64,000 nucleotides of DNA from the NCBI RefSeq assembly GCF_003971255.1, contig NZ_CP034660.1, positions 868,001 through 932,000 on the forward strand, given 5' to 3'. Below are positions 9,372-23,291 of this stretch, in pieces (the first letter of the stretch is position 1; the number at the start of each line of letters is the position of its first letter). The notes under the pieces were generated by a model. That model had not been told where the DNA came from, did not search any database, and worked only from the letters and a program-made list of their open reading frames with translations. The DNA comes from Colwellia sp. Arc7-635 (lineage in GTDB: Bacteria > Pseudomonadota > Gammaproteobacteria > Enterobacterales > Alteromonadaceae). The position numbers were made by a program, and so were the translations under genes.

Positions 9372-10281
9372 ACTGATCTTAACCAGTGCTTTATTGACTC
9401 TAAGTCATAGTGCTTTTGCACAATTTAATATTTTTGCTTGTGAGCCTGAATATGCCGCTTTAGCAAAGGAACTTGCCCCTGATGCTCGTATATATTCGGC
9501 AACAACGGCAATGCAAGACCCACATCAAGTACAGGCTCGTCCTAGCTTAATTGCTAAAATGCGTCAGGCAGATTTAGTGATTTGTGCAGGTGCAGAATTA
9601 GAAATTGGTTGGTTACCTATGCTACAAATGAAAGCATCTAATAGTCGAGTACGTAGTACAGACAAAGGGCTATTTTTTGCGGCTGATCACATAGATACTT
9701 TAGACAAAATGACTAATGTTGATCGCAGTATGGGGGATGTGCATAGTCAGGGGAATCCTCATGTGCATTTTTCACCGCAGCGTATGCTGGTCATTGCTAA
9801 TGGTTTAACGAACAAACTTATACAACTCGATGCTGACCAAGCAGATAGCTATAAATCGCGGTTAAAAAATTTTACTCATCGTTGGCAATTAGCTAGCGTA
9901 AAGTGGCAGCAAATGGCTAGTGAACTTAAAGGCCTAAAAGTTATTGCTTACCATTCTACTTTTCGCTATTTATTTGATTTTTCGGGTATTGAGCAAGTTG
10001 CAGATTTAGAACCTAAGCCAGGTTTACCACCAACAAGTGGTCATTTAGCCAAACTGCTAAAACGTGCAGCTCAAGGAGATATTAGTACTATTGTAGTCGC
10101 TTCTTATCAAGACCAACGTGGTGCCAATTGGTTAGCAGAAAAGGCTAACTTATCGGTTGTTGTGTTACCTCTTTCCGTGGGAGGCAACGAACAAAGCAAG
10201 GATCTCTTTAGTTTATATGACAGTGTGCTGGATTTGTTGGTGCAAGAATCTCGTTCTCAAAAACTTCATAAGCTTGGGTAG
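9355..10281 (+). CDS. znuA: ZnuA-like periplasmic metal-binding protein
   Basis: A cluster A-I solute-binding protein of an ABC transporter, 308 residues, with signal peptide cleavage near HSAFA (residue 22). The family's metal ligands are visible: H57 in DPHQ, H136 in NPHVHF and H200 in AYHSTF. The long His-rich loop of E. coli ZnuA is absent, so specificity for Zn over Mn rests on the neighbours (His-rich porin and chaperone-like protein). The start overlaps the porin gene by 17 bases with TAGGAG upstream, and the permease gene follows 9 bases after the stop. Confidence 0.8.
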   Translation: MRINFKLILTSALLTLSHSAFAQFNIFACEPEYAALAKELAPDARIYSATTAMQDPHQVQARPSLIAKMRQADLVICAGAELEIGWLPMLQMKASNSRVRSTDKGLFFAADHIDTLDKMTNVDRSMGDVHSQGNPHVHFSPQRMLVIANGLTNKLIQLDADQADSYKSRLKNFTHRWQLASVKWQQMASELKGLKVIAYHSTFRYLFDFSGIEQVADLEPKPGLPPTSGHLAKLLKRAAQGDISTIVVASYQDQRGANWLAEKANLSVVVLPLSVGGNEQSKDLFSLYDSVLDLLVQESRSQKLHKLG

Positions 10282-10290
10282 GAATATTTG

Positions 10291-11070
10291 ATGGATTATG
10301 AATTATTCACAATTTTGTTACCGGCATTTGCTGCGGGCGTTTTGGTGCTTTCGACGCATGTCGTTTTGGGTAAACAAGTATTAAAGCGTGGCATTATTTT
10401 TATTGATTTGGCTATCGCACAAATCGCCGCCTTAGGTGCAATTGTTGTTGGTATGAATCATGATATTGCTGAATTGGCTTATGCAAGCATTTGGATGCCA
10501 GCATTATTTGCTTTAGCAGGAGCGGGTGTTATCGCTTGGTTGGCAAAGCATATGGCGGAAGAGTTAGAGGCAATGATCGGTTGCTTCTATGTGCTCTCTG
10601 CTGTTGCTGCTATGTTGCTATTGTCCAATGATCCGCATGGTGCTGAATTACTCAAACAGTTAATGTCGGGACAAATTTTGTGGGTAAGTTGGCAACAGCT
10701 ATTGTTACCAACTGTGGCTTATAGTGCTATTTTAGCGTTGATATTTATTCGACCTAAAGTATTAGATGGAGCATCCTTCTATCTATTATTTGCCATTGTG
10801 ATCACCTTATCGGTAGAGCTCGTTGGTGTTTATCTTGTTTTTAGTACGTTAATTTTGCCAGCACTTGCAATTAACAAGTTAAAAGGAAGATGTGCACTAC
10901 TATGGGCCTATGGTGTTGGCTTAGTTGGCTATTTATTAGGTTTGTATTTATCAGCAAGCTTCGACTTACCTAGTGGCGCAGCTATTGTCGCAACTTTAGC
11001 ACTCAGCGCTATTGTGTTTAGGTTGTTAAACAGACTAACGTTAAAAGATAGTCAGGTTAGCGAGTTATAA
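10291..11070 (+). CDS. znuB: ZnuB-like ABC-3 family metal permease
   Basis: A 259-residue integral membrane protein of about eight to nine hydrophobic segments in the ABC-3 (ZnuB/TroC) family. It contains KRGIIFIDLAIAQIAALG, the cytoplasmic coupling region typical of the family, and LVGVYLVFSTLILPAL near the C-terminus. It should form the membrane channel for the metal delivered by the ZnuA-like protein. The ATG at 10291 is preceded by TAGGA; an overlapping TTG at 10288 is less likely. No ATP-binding subunit gene follows: the transcript ends at a terminator. The ATPase must come from elsewhere if the system is active. Confidence 0.82.
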   Translation: MDYELFTILLPAFAAGVLVLSTHVVLGKQVLKRGIIFIDLAIAQIAALGAIVVGMNHDIAELAYASIWMPALFALAGAGVIAWLAKHMAEELEAMIGCFYVLSAVAAMLLLSNDPHGAELLKQLMSGQILWVSWQQLLLPTVAYSAILALIFIRPKVLDGASFYLLFAIVITLSVELVGVYLVFSTLILPALAINKLKGRCALLWAYGVGLVGYLLGLYLSASFDLPSGAAIVATLALSAIVFRLLNRLTLKDSQVSEL

Positions 11071-11122
11071 TGTTAGTTTAGATCACTATGTCATAAATAT
11101 TATCAGCGCTTAGCGCTAAGAC

Positions 11123-11159
11123 AAAATCCTCTTGAAGTTATTCGAGAGGATTTTTTTTT
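11123..11159 (+). terminator. Intrinsic terminator of the zinc cluster
   Basis: The arms AAAATCCTCT and AGAGGATTTT flank a 12-base loop and are followed by a run of nine T residues. It lies 53 bases after the permease stop codon and closes the cluster. Confidence 0.85.
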
Positions 11160-11702
11160 GCCTTTTTATTAGACACAGAAAACTTGGAAAATAAATAAGA
11201 GGACTTTCATAGAGGATAGCGCCGTAAAGGGGAGACCATTAGCAACATATCAGTAATCGTTGTGCCTGAGCAATAATTTCGAATTTTTACATACGCCTTC
11301 GATAAAAATACTAATGGCTAATTACTTTTACTAAGAGCCAGATAATCCAAAGCGTGGTACGTAAATAAATTTATACATTGCAGAATCAATATTTTATTGT
11401 TGCTTATGTAATTAACACAAATAAAAATAACTTTAATTTCATTAAAAATTCCTTTGCAGATTATCAAAGCCATATTGATGAGTAGTGCACTACTTAACGA
11501 TGTTTTAACACTCAAAGTTGAATGGAAAGTAATCATAATTAAGTGTTGGATATCTTAAAATCAAGACAAATATAGTTGCTTAACATAGACGACTGAATTA
11601 GATTGTTCATGTCGTACTGCTTTTAAAATGAGCAGTATTTGGATGATATATATAAGAATAATAGAGTAGAAATAATAGGAAAACACATAAAAGGAAAGCA
11701 TA
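11160..11702. other. Intergenic region before the TonB receptor
   Basis: About 540 AT-rich bases. Two short minus-strand ORFs (11318-11536 and 11561-11746) have low-complexity hydrophobic products and no ribosome-binding site, so I do not call them genes. The receptor's promoter should lie near the right end, but no strong match stands out. Confidence 0.5.
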
Positions 11703-14300
11703 ATGAAAATCACTTTGAATAATAAAAACACTCTCGCGTTAAGCATTACTGCTGCGTTATTAGTTACACAAAGTCATCAAGTTTTTGCCGCAGAAGAAAC
11801 AACTGCAAAAGGAGTAGAGCGGATACAAGTTACCGGCTCTCGAATCAAACGTACAGATATGGAAGGACCTTCACCTGTACAGTCAATTGACAAAGATCAA
11901 ATTAGAAGTATGGGTTATGACAATTTACAGCAGCTTTTAGAGCGTATGCCTGTAGCCGGTAGTGGTACTTTTTCCACTCGAGGTAATAGCCAAGATTCAA
12001 CTGCTAACGGTGCTGCCGCTGTAAGTTTAAGAGGCTTAGGTCCAGATGCAACATTAGTCTTGATTAATGGTCGTCGAGTTTCAACGAGCGCATTCGCTGA
12101 AAATATCACTAATTCATTTGTCGATATTAATAGTATTCCCGTTTCAGCAATAGAACGTATTGATATCTTAAAGGATGGTGCTTCAGCAATTTATGGTTCA
12201 GACGCCGTTGCTGGTGTTGTTAATATCATCATGAAAAAAGATATTGAAGGCATCGAAATTAATTTAGGTTACGGTGCAACCGACGGGCCTAATTATAATG
12301 AAAAAACCGCAAGTTTAGTTTGGGGAGCATCGACAGAAAACAGTCATGCTTCTATTATTCTTGATCATTTTAGTAACAGTGAACTAGGTGCTGATGAACT
12401 AGGACGTTTTGGTACCGCTAATCAAAGTCCTTATGGCGGCGAAGATTTCCGTTCTTCCCGTGGTTATCCTGGATATTTTTATGTTAATGAGATTAAAACT
12501 ATTGATCCTGATTGTCCTGCTGATCAAGCTACAGCAACGGGTAGTTGTTTGTTCGATTATGGTCCATATAATCTTGTTGTACCAAAAGCAGAGCGTGTTG
12601 GCGCACTGGCCCAGTTCGATTACACCTTTAAAAATGACATAACTGCCTTTATGGAAGTGGCTATTCAGCATAACTCTTCAGAAGCTGGTGGTGCTGCGAC
12701 ACCTTTAGATGAATCAGCAGGACTAACTGTTCCCGAGAGTCATCCAAATAACCCTTTTGGTCAAGATGTTGATATCGGTCGCTATCGACCAGTTGATGCT
12801 GGCGCTAGACGCTGGGATATCGAATCAGACTCAATGCGCATGGTGGCAGGTTTACGTGGCCAATTTAAAGATTGGGACTGGGAAGTTGCCGCACAAAAAG
12901 GTCGTAGCAAATCATTACAAACGGGTAATCGTGACCAAGGTTGGGTAAGAGTTGATTTTCTTCAAGAAGAAATTAACGCGGGTAACTACAATCCTTTCGG
13001 TGGTGTAACTAATCCAGATGATGTTATTGACAGAATAACGACTAGCTTGGTTCGACAAGGGGTGTCGCATATAACCTCTTATGATGCCAATATTACGGGC
13101 GAAGTTTTTGTATATGAAGGTAACCCTGTGATGATCGCCACTGGTATCGAATATCGCGAAGAAGATGTTGAAGATATTCCAGATGATCAATTTCAACGCG
13201 GATTAATTTTTGGGACTGAAGCAGTAGCAGCGCAAGCTAGCCGTGATCAATACGCAGCCTATGTTGAGCTTTCATTTCCTGTAACCGACAATTTAGAATT
13301 ACAATTAGCGGGCCGATACGATCATTATAGTGACTTTGGCAGCACAACTAACCCTAAAATAGCAATACGCTGGGCTGCTGCTGAAGATGTGACCGTTCGA
13401 GGTTCTTGGGCGCAAGGTTTCAGAGCACCATCGTTAGCTCAAATTGGCTTAGGACCATCACAAAATAGTACATTTTTCGTTGACTCCTATCGCTGTGAAG
13501 CAACCGGTTTAGATTGTGATGCACTTGATTACAATACTGAGTTTTCAGGTAATGATCAGTTAGACGCTGAAGAGTCAGAATCTTGGAATGTTGGTGTTAT
13601 TTGGGCGCCAAGTGAAGGGTGGGGATTGAGTGTTGATATTTGGAACATTACTCAAGATAATAAAATAGACCAACAAAATTTTGGTGATTTATACAATGCA
13701 ACATGTAATGACCAAAGCAGTACTGTTTGTGAACGTTTACCTGCGCAAAATGGTGAAGCTTTAGGTGTTCTCGACCTAATACACAGTAGTTTTGTTAACG
13801 TTTCTTCACAAGAAGCTGGCGGTATTGACACTTCAATTAACTACACAACTAGCTTTGAAGGTTACGGTGATTTCAAATTTAATTTGGAGTGGGCTTATTT
13901 AGACACATTTGAAAAAGATGATCTGGAATACATTGGTGAATACGGCTACCCAGAGCATCGCTGGATTGCTAGTACTAATTGGTCGAACGATGATTTCTCT
14001 GCCAACTTAAATATTAGCTACACCGGTGAATTCGAAGATACACCAGATATCAATTTTGATGGCGCTTTGGATTTTGAAGACAATCAATCGAGAATGGTTG
14101 ATTCGCAAATATTGGTTGACGTTCAGGGGAGTTATCATTTCTCAGATAATTTACGCGTTTCAATTGGCGTGAATAATTTGCTTGATGAAGAGCCTCCATT
14201 TGCTATTGGTGATGGTAATTCAGATCTTTATGGTTATGCGCAAGGTACACATAATCCGAGAGGTCGTTACCTATATACTAAAGTAAGTGTGAGCTTCTAA
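11703..14300 (+). CDS. TonB-dependent outer-membrane receptor
   Basis: An 865-residue receptor with signal peptide (cleavage near QVFA, residue 29), TonB-box-like RIQVTGSR, a plug domain (about 50-165, with VSLRGLGPDATLVLINGRR and ILKDGASAIYGSDAVAGVVNII), and a 22-strand-type barrel ending in an aromatic terminal strand (TKVSVSF). It belongs to the large group common in Alteromonadales that imports oligosaccharides, peptides or iron complexes. The substrate cannot be read from sequence, and no catabolic neighbours identify it. A good ribosome-binding site (AAAGGAAAG) precedes the ATG. The gene stands alone, closed by its own terminator. Confidence 0.9.
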   Translation: MKITLNNKNTLALSITAALLVTQSHQVFAAEETTAKGVERIQVTGSRIKRTDMEGPSPVQSIDKDQIRSMGYDNLQQLLERMPVAGSGTFSTRGNSQDSTANGAAAVSLRGLGPDATLVLINGRRVSTSAFAENITNSFVDINSIPVSAIERIDILKDGASAIYGSDAVAGVVNIIMKKDIEGIEINLGYGATDGPNYNEKTASLVWGASTENSHASIILDHFSNSELGADELGRFGTANQSPYGGEDFRSSRGYPGYFYVNEIKTIDPDCPADQATATGSCLFDYGPYNLVVPKAERVGALAQFDYTFKNDITAFMEVAIQHNSSEAGGAATPLDESAGLTVPESHPNNPFGQDVDIGRYRPVDAGARRWDIESDSMRMVAGLRGQFKDWDWEVAAQKGRSKSLQTGNRDQGWVRVDFLQEEINAGNYNPFGGVTNPDDVIDRITTSLVRQGVSHITSYDANITGEVFVYEGNPVMIATGIEYREEDVEDIPDDQFQRGLIFGTEAVAAQASRDQYAAYVELSFPVTDNLELQLAGRYDHYSDFGSTTNPKIAIRWAAAEDVTVRGSWAQGFRAPSLAQIGLGPSQNSTFFVDSYRCEATGLDCDALDYNTEFSGNDQLDAEESESWNVGVIWAPSEGWGLSVDIWNITQDNKIDQQNFGDLYNATCNDQSSTVCERLPAQNGEALGVLDLIHSSFVNVSSQEAGGIDTSINYTTSFEGYGDFKFNLEWAYLDTFEKDDLEYIGEYGYPEHRWIASTNWSNDDFSANLNISYTGEFEDTPDINFDGALDFEDNQSRMVDSQILVDVQGSYHFSDNLRVSIGVNNLLDEEPPFAIGDGNSDLYGYAQGTHNPRGRYLYTKVSVSF

Positions 14301-14320
14301 ATATAAGCACTCTTCTAATA

Positions 14321-14347
14321 AAAGCCTAGCGACGTCTAGGCTTTTTT
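14321..14347 (+). terminator. Intrinsic terminator after the TonB receptor
   Basis: A perfect 9-bp stem, AAAGCCTAG with CTAGGCTTT, around a 6-base loop, followed by TTTTTT. It starts 21 bases after the stop codon. Confidence 0.92.
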
Positions 14348-14503
14348 ATGCCTAAATATCGATAATAAACTCAATCAGATAAGTTGTTGAGTAACGATAT
14401 GATCGAACAATATCAATTTGTAATTTTTGCGCTTTAATTCAAGAACTTTTATCAGTCCTGACACATAGGTGATAAGCTATGATAGTTATTTTCGTTTATA
14501 TGA

Positions 14504-15601
14504 GTCATCAACATCAGCCATCAAGATAAAAACGCAGAAGAACAAAACCTTCCCACTATAGCGGTATCAAATTTAAAGCTAAAAATAGCGACTTTTAATT
14601 TATTTAATTATCTTGAGCCACCGAATGCTTTTTATGACTTTGAACGCATTTATAGCGCAGAGCAATGGAAAAAGAAACAACGGTGGATTAGCGACTATTT
14701 ATCTGAATTTCAACCAGATATCATTGGCTTTCAAGAGGTATTTAGTAGTGAATCATTAAAAGAGTTAGTCGCCGAACAAGGCTATGCTCATTTTGCTATC
14801 GTCGATCAGCCCCAGATCATTGATGATTTTATTTATCGAGGGCCAGTTGTTGCTATTGCATCTCGCTACCCTATTGTTGAAATCAATACCGTTACTCCAA
14901 ATGCTGAACTTGCTACAACATTAGGCTTAAGTAGTGACTTTTCTTTCAGTCGGAAAATATTAAGAGCAACGATTGATGTGCCTCATATGGGGAACTGTGA
15001 TTGTTATGTCGTACATTTTAAATCTAAACGTTCCATGATCAGCCTTGGTGAGACCGATAAAAGCCGCTCAGCAGAAAAAACTATTATTGAGAGTTTAAAG
15101 GCTCAAGTTGCTGGTGGCTGGGGATCAACCATACAGCGCGGTAGTGAAGCTGCGTTATTAATGATTGCAATGATCGAACGACGTGAAGCAACAGGTAATC
15201 CCATGGTATTAATGGGCGATTTTAACAATACCTTAGCAGATGGAGTGCTAAATCATTTATTAACCAATAATTTACGATTTGTTTCAGCTATTGATCGTGA
15301 TGCCTATCTAGCGAAATATTGTTTACATGATGCTTGGAATTTATATCAAGCAATGGCAAAGAATGAAGCCAGCGAAGACTTTGATTTAAAAAGAAAAGCA
15401 ACACATTATTTTGGAGCTGGTAGCTCTGTACTTGATTATATTTTACTGTCGTGCGAATTTGATGCTAGTTATCACGACAGTCTATATCAGGTAAGTGGCT
15501 ATGATACTTACGATCGACATTTAATTAATCCTATTTTCGATCGCGATGGGGAAAGTACAGACCACGGTATTGTTCTCATCACATTATCATTAAGATCATA
15601 G
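14504..15601 (+). CDS. Endonuclease/exonuclease/phosphatase-family protein, start codon missing
   Basis: The frame open from 14504 encodes an EEP-fold metal-dependent hydrolase. It has IATFNLFNYLEPPNAF (Asn of motif I), DIIGFQEVF (catalytic Glu), VVHFKSKR, VLMGDFNN (Asp-x-Asn) and the C-terminal STDHGIV (Asp-His). All catalytic motifs are present. However, between the in-frame TGA at 14501 and the motif region there is no ATG, GTG or TTG; the first is GTG 14978, which would remove motif I and the catalytic Glu. An ATG at 14500 opens a different frame for nine codons. Either a one-base frameshift near 14500-14535 has broken the gene, or it uses a rare start. Substrate unknown. Confidence 0.65.
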   Translation, partial: VINISHQDKNAEEQNLPTIAVSNLKLKIATFNLFNYLEPPNAFYDFERIYSAEQWKKKQRWISDYLSEFQPDIIGFQEVFSSESLKELVAEQGYAHFAIVDQPQIIDDFIYRGPVVAIASRYPIVEINTVTPNAELATTLGLSSDFSFSRKILRATIDVPHMGNCDCYVVHFKSKRSMISLGETDKSRSAEKTIIESLKAQVAGGWGSTIQRGSEAALLMIAMIERREATGNPMVLMGDFNNTLADGVLNHLLTNNLRFVSAIDRDAYLAKYCLHDAWNLYQAMAKNEASEDFDLKRKATHYFGAGSSVLDYILLSCEFDASYHDSLYQVSGYDTYDRHLINPIFDRDGESTDHGIVLITLSLRS

Positions 15602-16260
15602 TGGTGTTTACTCATATATAGTTAGGTGAGCTGAAAGGGCACCACAACTTATCTATAAAGATCCAATATTCACTAAATACAGCAGTGAAATAAAATGTTT
15701 AAGGGTAAATAGTGCTTTTTATTCCTTAATATTTTAATTACAGATGCGTGATTTCCTACTAGTTTAAACAAATAAGTTCTCGTACTCTTTTGGTATTCAA
15801 ATCAATCACTGCTTCATGACCAATCTACGCACTATATAAGTAAGTAACCAGATATCGAAAATTCAATATATGCACAGTACAGTAAGATATTCATATAATC
15901 GAAGATAAGCATGATAGTTTACTAGAGAATCAAACGTACAGATAAGTGATGCGACTTAATCAATCATTGTCACCTCTCATAGTCTATTGACCAAGTAAAA
16001 TGCGGCTATACCGAAATGTGAGCAGCGAATACTAGTGGAATTTTCTAACAGTGACTTAGATTAACTTAATTCAAGCCACTTTTAGAAAATTAACCAAACG
16101 TTGAATTCCGCAGTGTTACATATAGCAGAGGCATATCGTGATTTGATTAAGCTATTTATATACCTTGGACGCTACGCGCTCGTCTTTAGCTCAATAAAAA
16201 CACCGTTCGTACGATTAAACAACAAACAAACATTTATTCGCAATTAAATGCAATTAGGTG
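15602..16260. other. Long intergenic region upstream of the rRNA promoters
   Basis: About 660 AT-rich bases without a supportable ORF, RNA or repeat. It may contain activator (Fis-type) sites for the rRNA promoters that follow, but none can be assigned with confidence. Confidence 0.4.
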
Positions 16261-16288
16261 TTGACGTGCGGCGAGAAATCTCTAAAAT
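16261..16288 (+). promoter_or_regulatory. rRNA operon promoter P1
   Basis: TTGACG and TAAAAT are separated by 16 bases, and GCGCTCC follows the -10. The GC-rich discriminator is typical of stringently controlled rRNA promoters. It lies about 530 bases before the 16S gene. Confidence 0.75.
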
Positions 16289-16430
16289 GCGCTCCACTTC
16301 TTCGGGACAAGTCGAAGAGGTTGTTTTAATGAGTTATCTCTTTCAGTTTAGGCTGATTTGGTTAACTTAACGTTTTAAAAGATTGATTTTGAAAGTTTTA
16401 AAAACTTTTAAAATAAATTCAAATAAAACG

Positions 16431-16458
16431 TTGACATTGAAACAGAGTTGCGTAGAAT
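16431..16458 (+). promoter_or_regulatory. rRNA operon promoter P2
   Basis: A consensus TTGACA and TAGAAT with a 16-base spacer, followed by GCGC. It is preceded by a strongly A/T-rich tract (AAAACTTTTAAAATAAATTC region) that resembles an UP element. It forms a tandem pair with P1. Confidence 0.8.
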
Positions 16459-16550
16459 GCGCATCTCGCTTCAGGCAAGGCCTGCAGCAACAAGTTGAAC
16501 ACGAATGAGATGTTCAACTGTTAGTTTTTCCTCCTCCGAGGAAGCTAACT

Positions 16551-16560
16551 TTCTTTAACA
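16551..16560 (+). promoter_or_regulatory. boxA-like antitermination site in the 16S leader
   Basis: TTCTTTAACA matches the core of the rRNA boxA element bound by NusB/NusE. The same sequence recurs at 18758-18767 before the 23S gene, as expected for rRNA operons. Confidence 0.6.
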
Positions 16561-16817
16561 ATTAGTTATCATGCAATTTGTGTGGACACTCACATTAACG
16601 TTGATTTTACATAGTTATCCTCGGATAACAAAAAAAACAGCTTAATATTATGTCACACAAAAATAAGTATCATTTAGGTCTTCGGATTTAAATAATACGT
16701 TTTATGTAGTTACTTTCTTCTTTAGTCGGATAGAAAGTAACACGACAGAATTCATTGAGCAGATGTCTTTTCTTGGTTAACTTCGGTTAGTTAAGGTAAA
16801 CATCACAAACGATTTTT

Positions 16818-18360
<1,543 letters not shown>

Positions 18361-18463
18361 TCTTGAAGTAAAACAGCTTAATGGAAACTTAGGTTTCACG
18401 AGTGTTCACACAAATTACATGATAACAAATTAGAAGAAGAAAACGTAAACCCTAGTATAATAA

Positions 18464-18539
18464 GGGGCTATAGCTCAGCTGGGAGAGCGCCTGCCTTGCA
18501 CGCAGGAGGTCAGCAGTTCGATCCTGCTTAGCTCCACCA
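18464..18539 (+). tRNA. tRNA-Ala (TGC anticodon)
   Basis: A 76-base cloverleaf beginning GGGGCTATAGCTCAGCTGGG, with anticodon loop CTTGCAC, TTCGATC T-loop and encoded CCA. It lies in the 16S-23S spacer. Confidence 0.96.
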
Positions 18540-18573
18540 CTTATTATACAGTATCGATGTTTTGATACGATGC

Positions 18574-18650
<77 letters not shown>

Positions 18651-18672
18651 ATCTTCTTCACTAAAGAAAGAG

Positions 18673-18720
18673 ACCAAACTTAAGTTACGCTTTTTTAAGC
18701 TACTTTAAGTTTGGTTTTTT
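18673..18720 (+). terminator. Terminator-like hairpin inside the 16S-23S spacer
   Basis: An 11-bp stem, ACCAAACTTAA with TTAAGTTTGGT, is followed at once by TTTTTT. In shape it is an intrinsic terminator, yet it sits between tRNA-Ile and the 23S gene. It may be an RNA-processing stem, or a terminator bypassed by rRNA antitermination. Confidence 0.55.
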
Positions 18721-18757
18721 AAACCACGATTTATGCCGAATGAGTGCATTGATTGAG

Positions 18758-18767
18758 TTCTTTAACA
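18758..18767 (+). promoter_or_regulatory. boxA-like antitermination site before 23S
   Basis: TTCTTTAACA within GAGTTCTTTAACAATCTGG is the second boxA copy of the operon. It lies directly after the terminator-like hairpin. Confidence 0.65.
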
Positions 18768-19082
18768 ATCTGGAAAGCTGATATAAATACCGGTATTTAT
18801 ATGGCAAACACGGTGTCGCGCTGTTGTTTGTAAATTATAAATACCAAGCTGTTGTTAATAGGAATATCGCCTATTAATAATGGTGATTACGGGTCCTCCT
18901 CGGAAACGTAATCAACCCGGTAGTTTATTTACGTTTAGTTTACTAATCGTAATGAATTACCACTCTTATTCAAGACACACTTTGTGTGCGTGAAAATGTC
19001 AGACTTTACAATTGCTGTGGATTAGTCTCCACGGTGTACTTCGTGTTGATTCTTTTTAAGATGAGACTACTTAGGGTTGTAT

Positions 19083-21978
<2,896 letters not shown>

Positions 21979-22148
21979 ACAACACCCAAGTAGTTTTTCT
22001 GAGAAGCGACTATGAAGTGTGTATGTAGTTTGACACAGTGTAGGAATACACATCACGCATGACAATTGTGTGAATAAGAGAAAAAACAAATGTATTTATT
22101 ATCATTGAGACACGTCTTAATGAACAGCTTTCAAGATTGTACCCTTTT

Positions 22149-22266
22149 TGTCTAGCGACAATAGCGACATGGCCCCACCTGATCCCATTCCGAACTCAGA
22201 AGTGAAACGTGTTAGCGCCGATGGTAGTGTGGGAGTTCCCATGTGAGAGTAGGACATTGCTAGACT
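22149..22266 (+). rRNA. rrf: 5S ribosomal RNA
   Basis: About 118 bases. Terminal GTCTAGC pairs with GCTAGAC, and the internal CCGAACTCAGAAGTGAAAC and GCGCCGATGGTAGTGTGGG are highly conserved 5S segments. It lies about 170 bases after 23S. Ends are approximate. Confidence 0.95.
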
Positions 22267-22277
22267 TATATTTAGAG

Positions 22278-22306
22278 AAACCCGTAGCTAACGCTACGGG
22301 TTTTTT
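22278..22306 (+). terminator. rRNA operon terminator
   Basis: CCCGTAGC and GCTACGGG form a perfect 8-bp stem around TAAC, followed by TTTTTT, 12 bases after 5S. Confidence 0.93.
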
Positions 22307-22553
22307 GCTTTCTGGCGTTTGAGAAATTGATTATTGCTAAAATGGTTTCTCTTATCTGTATTTAAACTCAATAACATTTTCTGACCGTTGTTATAAATAT
22401 TGTCAGTACTTAATGTCTAAAATAAAGTTAACAGTGCAGAGTTCAATCTAGAAGGGAGAGTGGTGGTGAGAGGCTTAATCGCTAAATTTATGGTAAAAAA
22501 AGAACATCGTTCGCTATGATTGATGTTCAATACACTGATGCTATATTAAATAG

Positions 22554-23291
22554 TTACTTTTTAAATCGACGGGAAACCAATCCCATTACTCCTAATGCAA
22601 AAACGGCAAATGTCGAAGGCTCAGGAACAGAGACATCAACCTCTTTTGCTGTACCTTCAATACCGATAGTAAAACCATTCCAATACTCATCACTTAGACT
22701 TCTCCAACTCACTTGCTGAAAAGCACCTTTAAATTGAATGGTACCATGCGGTTCACCAGTACCTAGTAATTGATATTCAAACTCGCCATTGCCTAGATCT
22801 ACAATATTTTTTGTAGATGTTCCACTTCCGAAATATCCAGAACTTTTTCCATCAACAGATCCGACAGACAAAATGTCAAAATCTTGATCAAATGAATAAC
22901 CATTTAAATTTAAGCTAACATAGGAAAATACGATATTTGCTACGGATTCAGAGAAGGAGAGTGTCTGATCACCTTGATTCTGTAGGGCTATCATTTCAGA
23001 GGCTGTCGGAATGTTATCAACTACTGAGCTGGTGTAAGGAGATAGAGCTGCACTTTGAGAGTTTTCAAAATAGTCGGTTCCCGTTCCTGTCTGTAAAAAA
23101 GCAATACCTTGGTTATTGGTATATGTAATATCAACACTCGAGGTAGTCGTCGTAAACTCTCCTAACACTTCCGTTGATGTTCCAGACTGCCAATCAGCCC
23201 AATATATCACACCAGCGTTAGCAACGCTTACCATACAAGTTGCTGATAAGGTAAAACCAATCAATGCTGTGTTTAATAATTTAAATTTCAT
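22554..23291 (-). CDS. PEP-CTERM sorting-signal protein, function unknown
   Basis: A 245-residue secreted protein with signal peptide (cleavage near SVANA, residue 26) and a textbook PEP-CTERM tail: VPEPSTFAVFALGVMGLVSR followed by basic residues. The tail directs proteins to an exosortase that cleaves and anchors or releases them, often in exopolysaccharide-producing bacteria. The central part, rich in Ser, Thr, Gly and Asn, has no domain I recognise. No exosortase or EPS genes are in this window, so the partner must be elsewhere. It stands alone, convergent with the rRNA operon. Confidence 0.85.
   Translation of the reverse strand: MKFKLLNTALIGFTLSATCMVSVANAGVIYWADWQSGTSTEVLGEFTTTTSSVDITYTNNQGIAFLQTGTGTDYFENSQSAALSPYTSSVVDNIPTASEMIALQNQGDQTLSFSESVANIVFSYVSLNLNGYSFDQDFDILSVGSVDGKSSGYFGSGTSTKNIVDLGNGEFEYQLLGTGEPHGTIQFKGAFQQVSWRSLSDEYWNGFTIGIEGTAKEVDVSVPEPSTFAVFALGVMGLVSRRFKK

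Noticed and set aside
11318-11746. Two minus-strand ORFs upstream of the TonB receptor
   Set aside because: AT-rich hydrophobic products, no ribosome-binding sites, and one overlaps the receptor's start.
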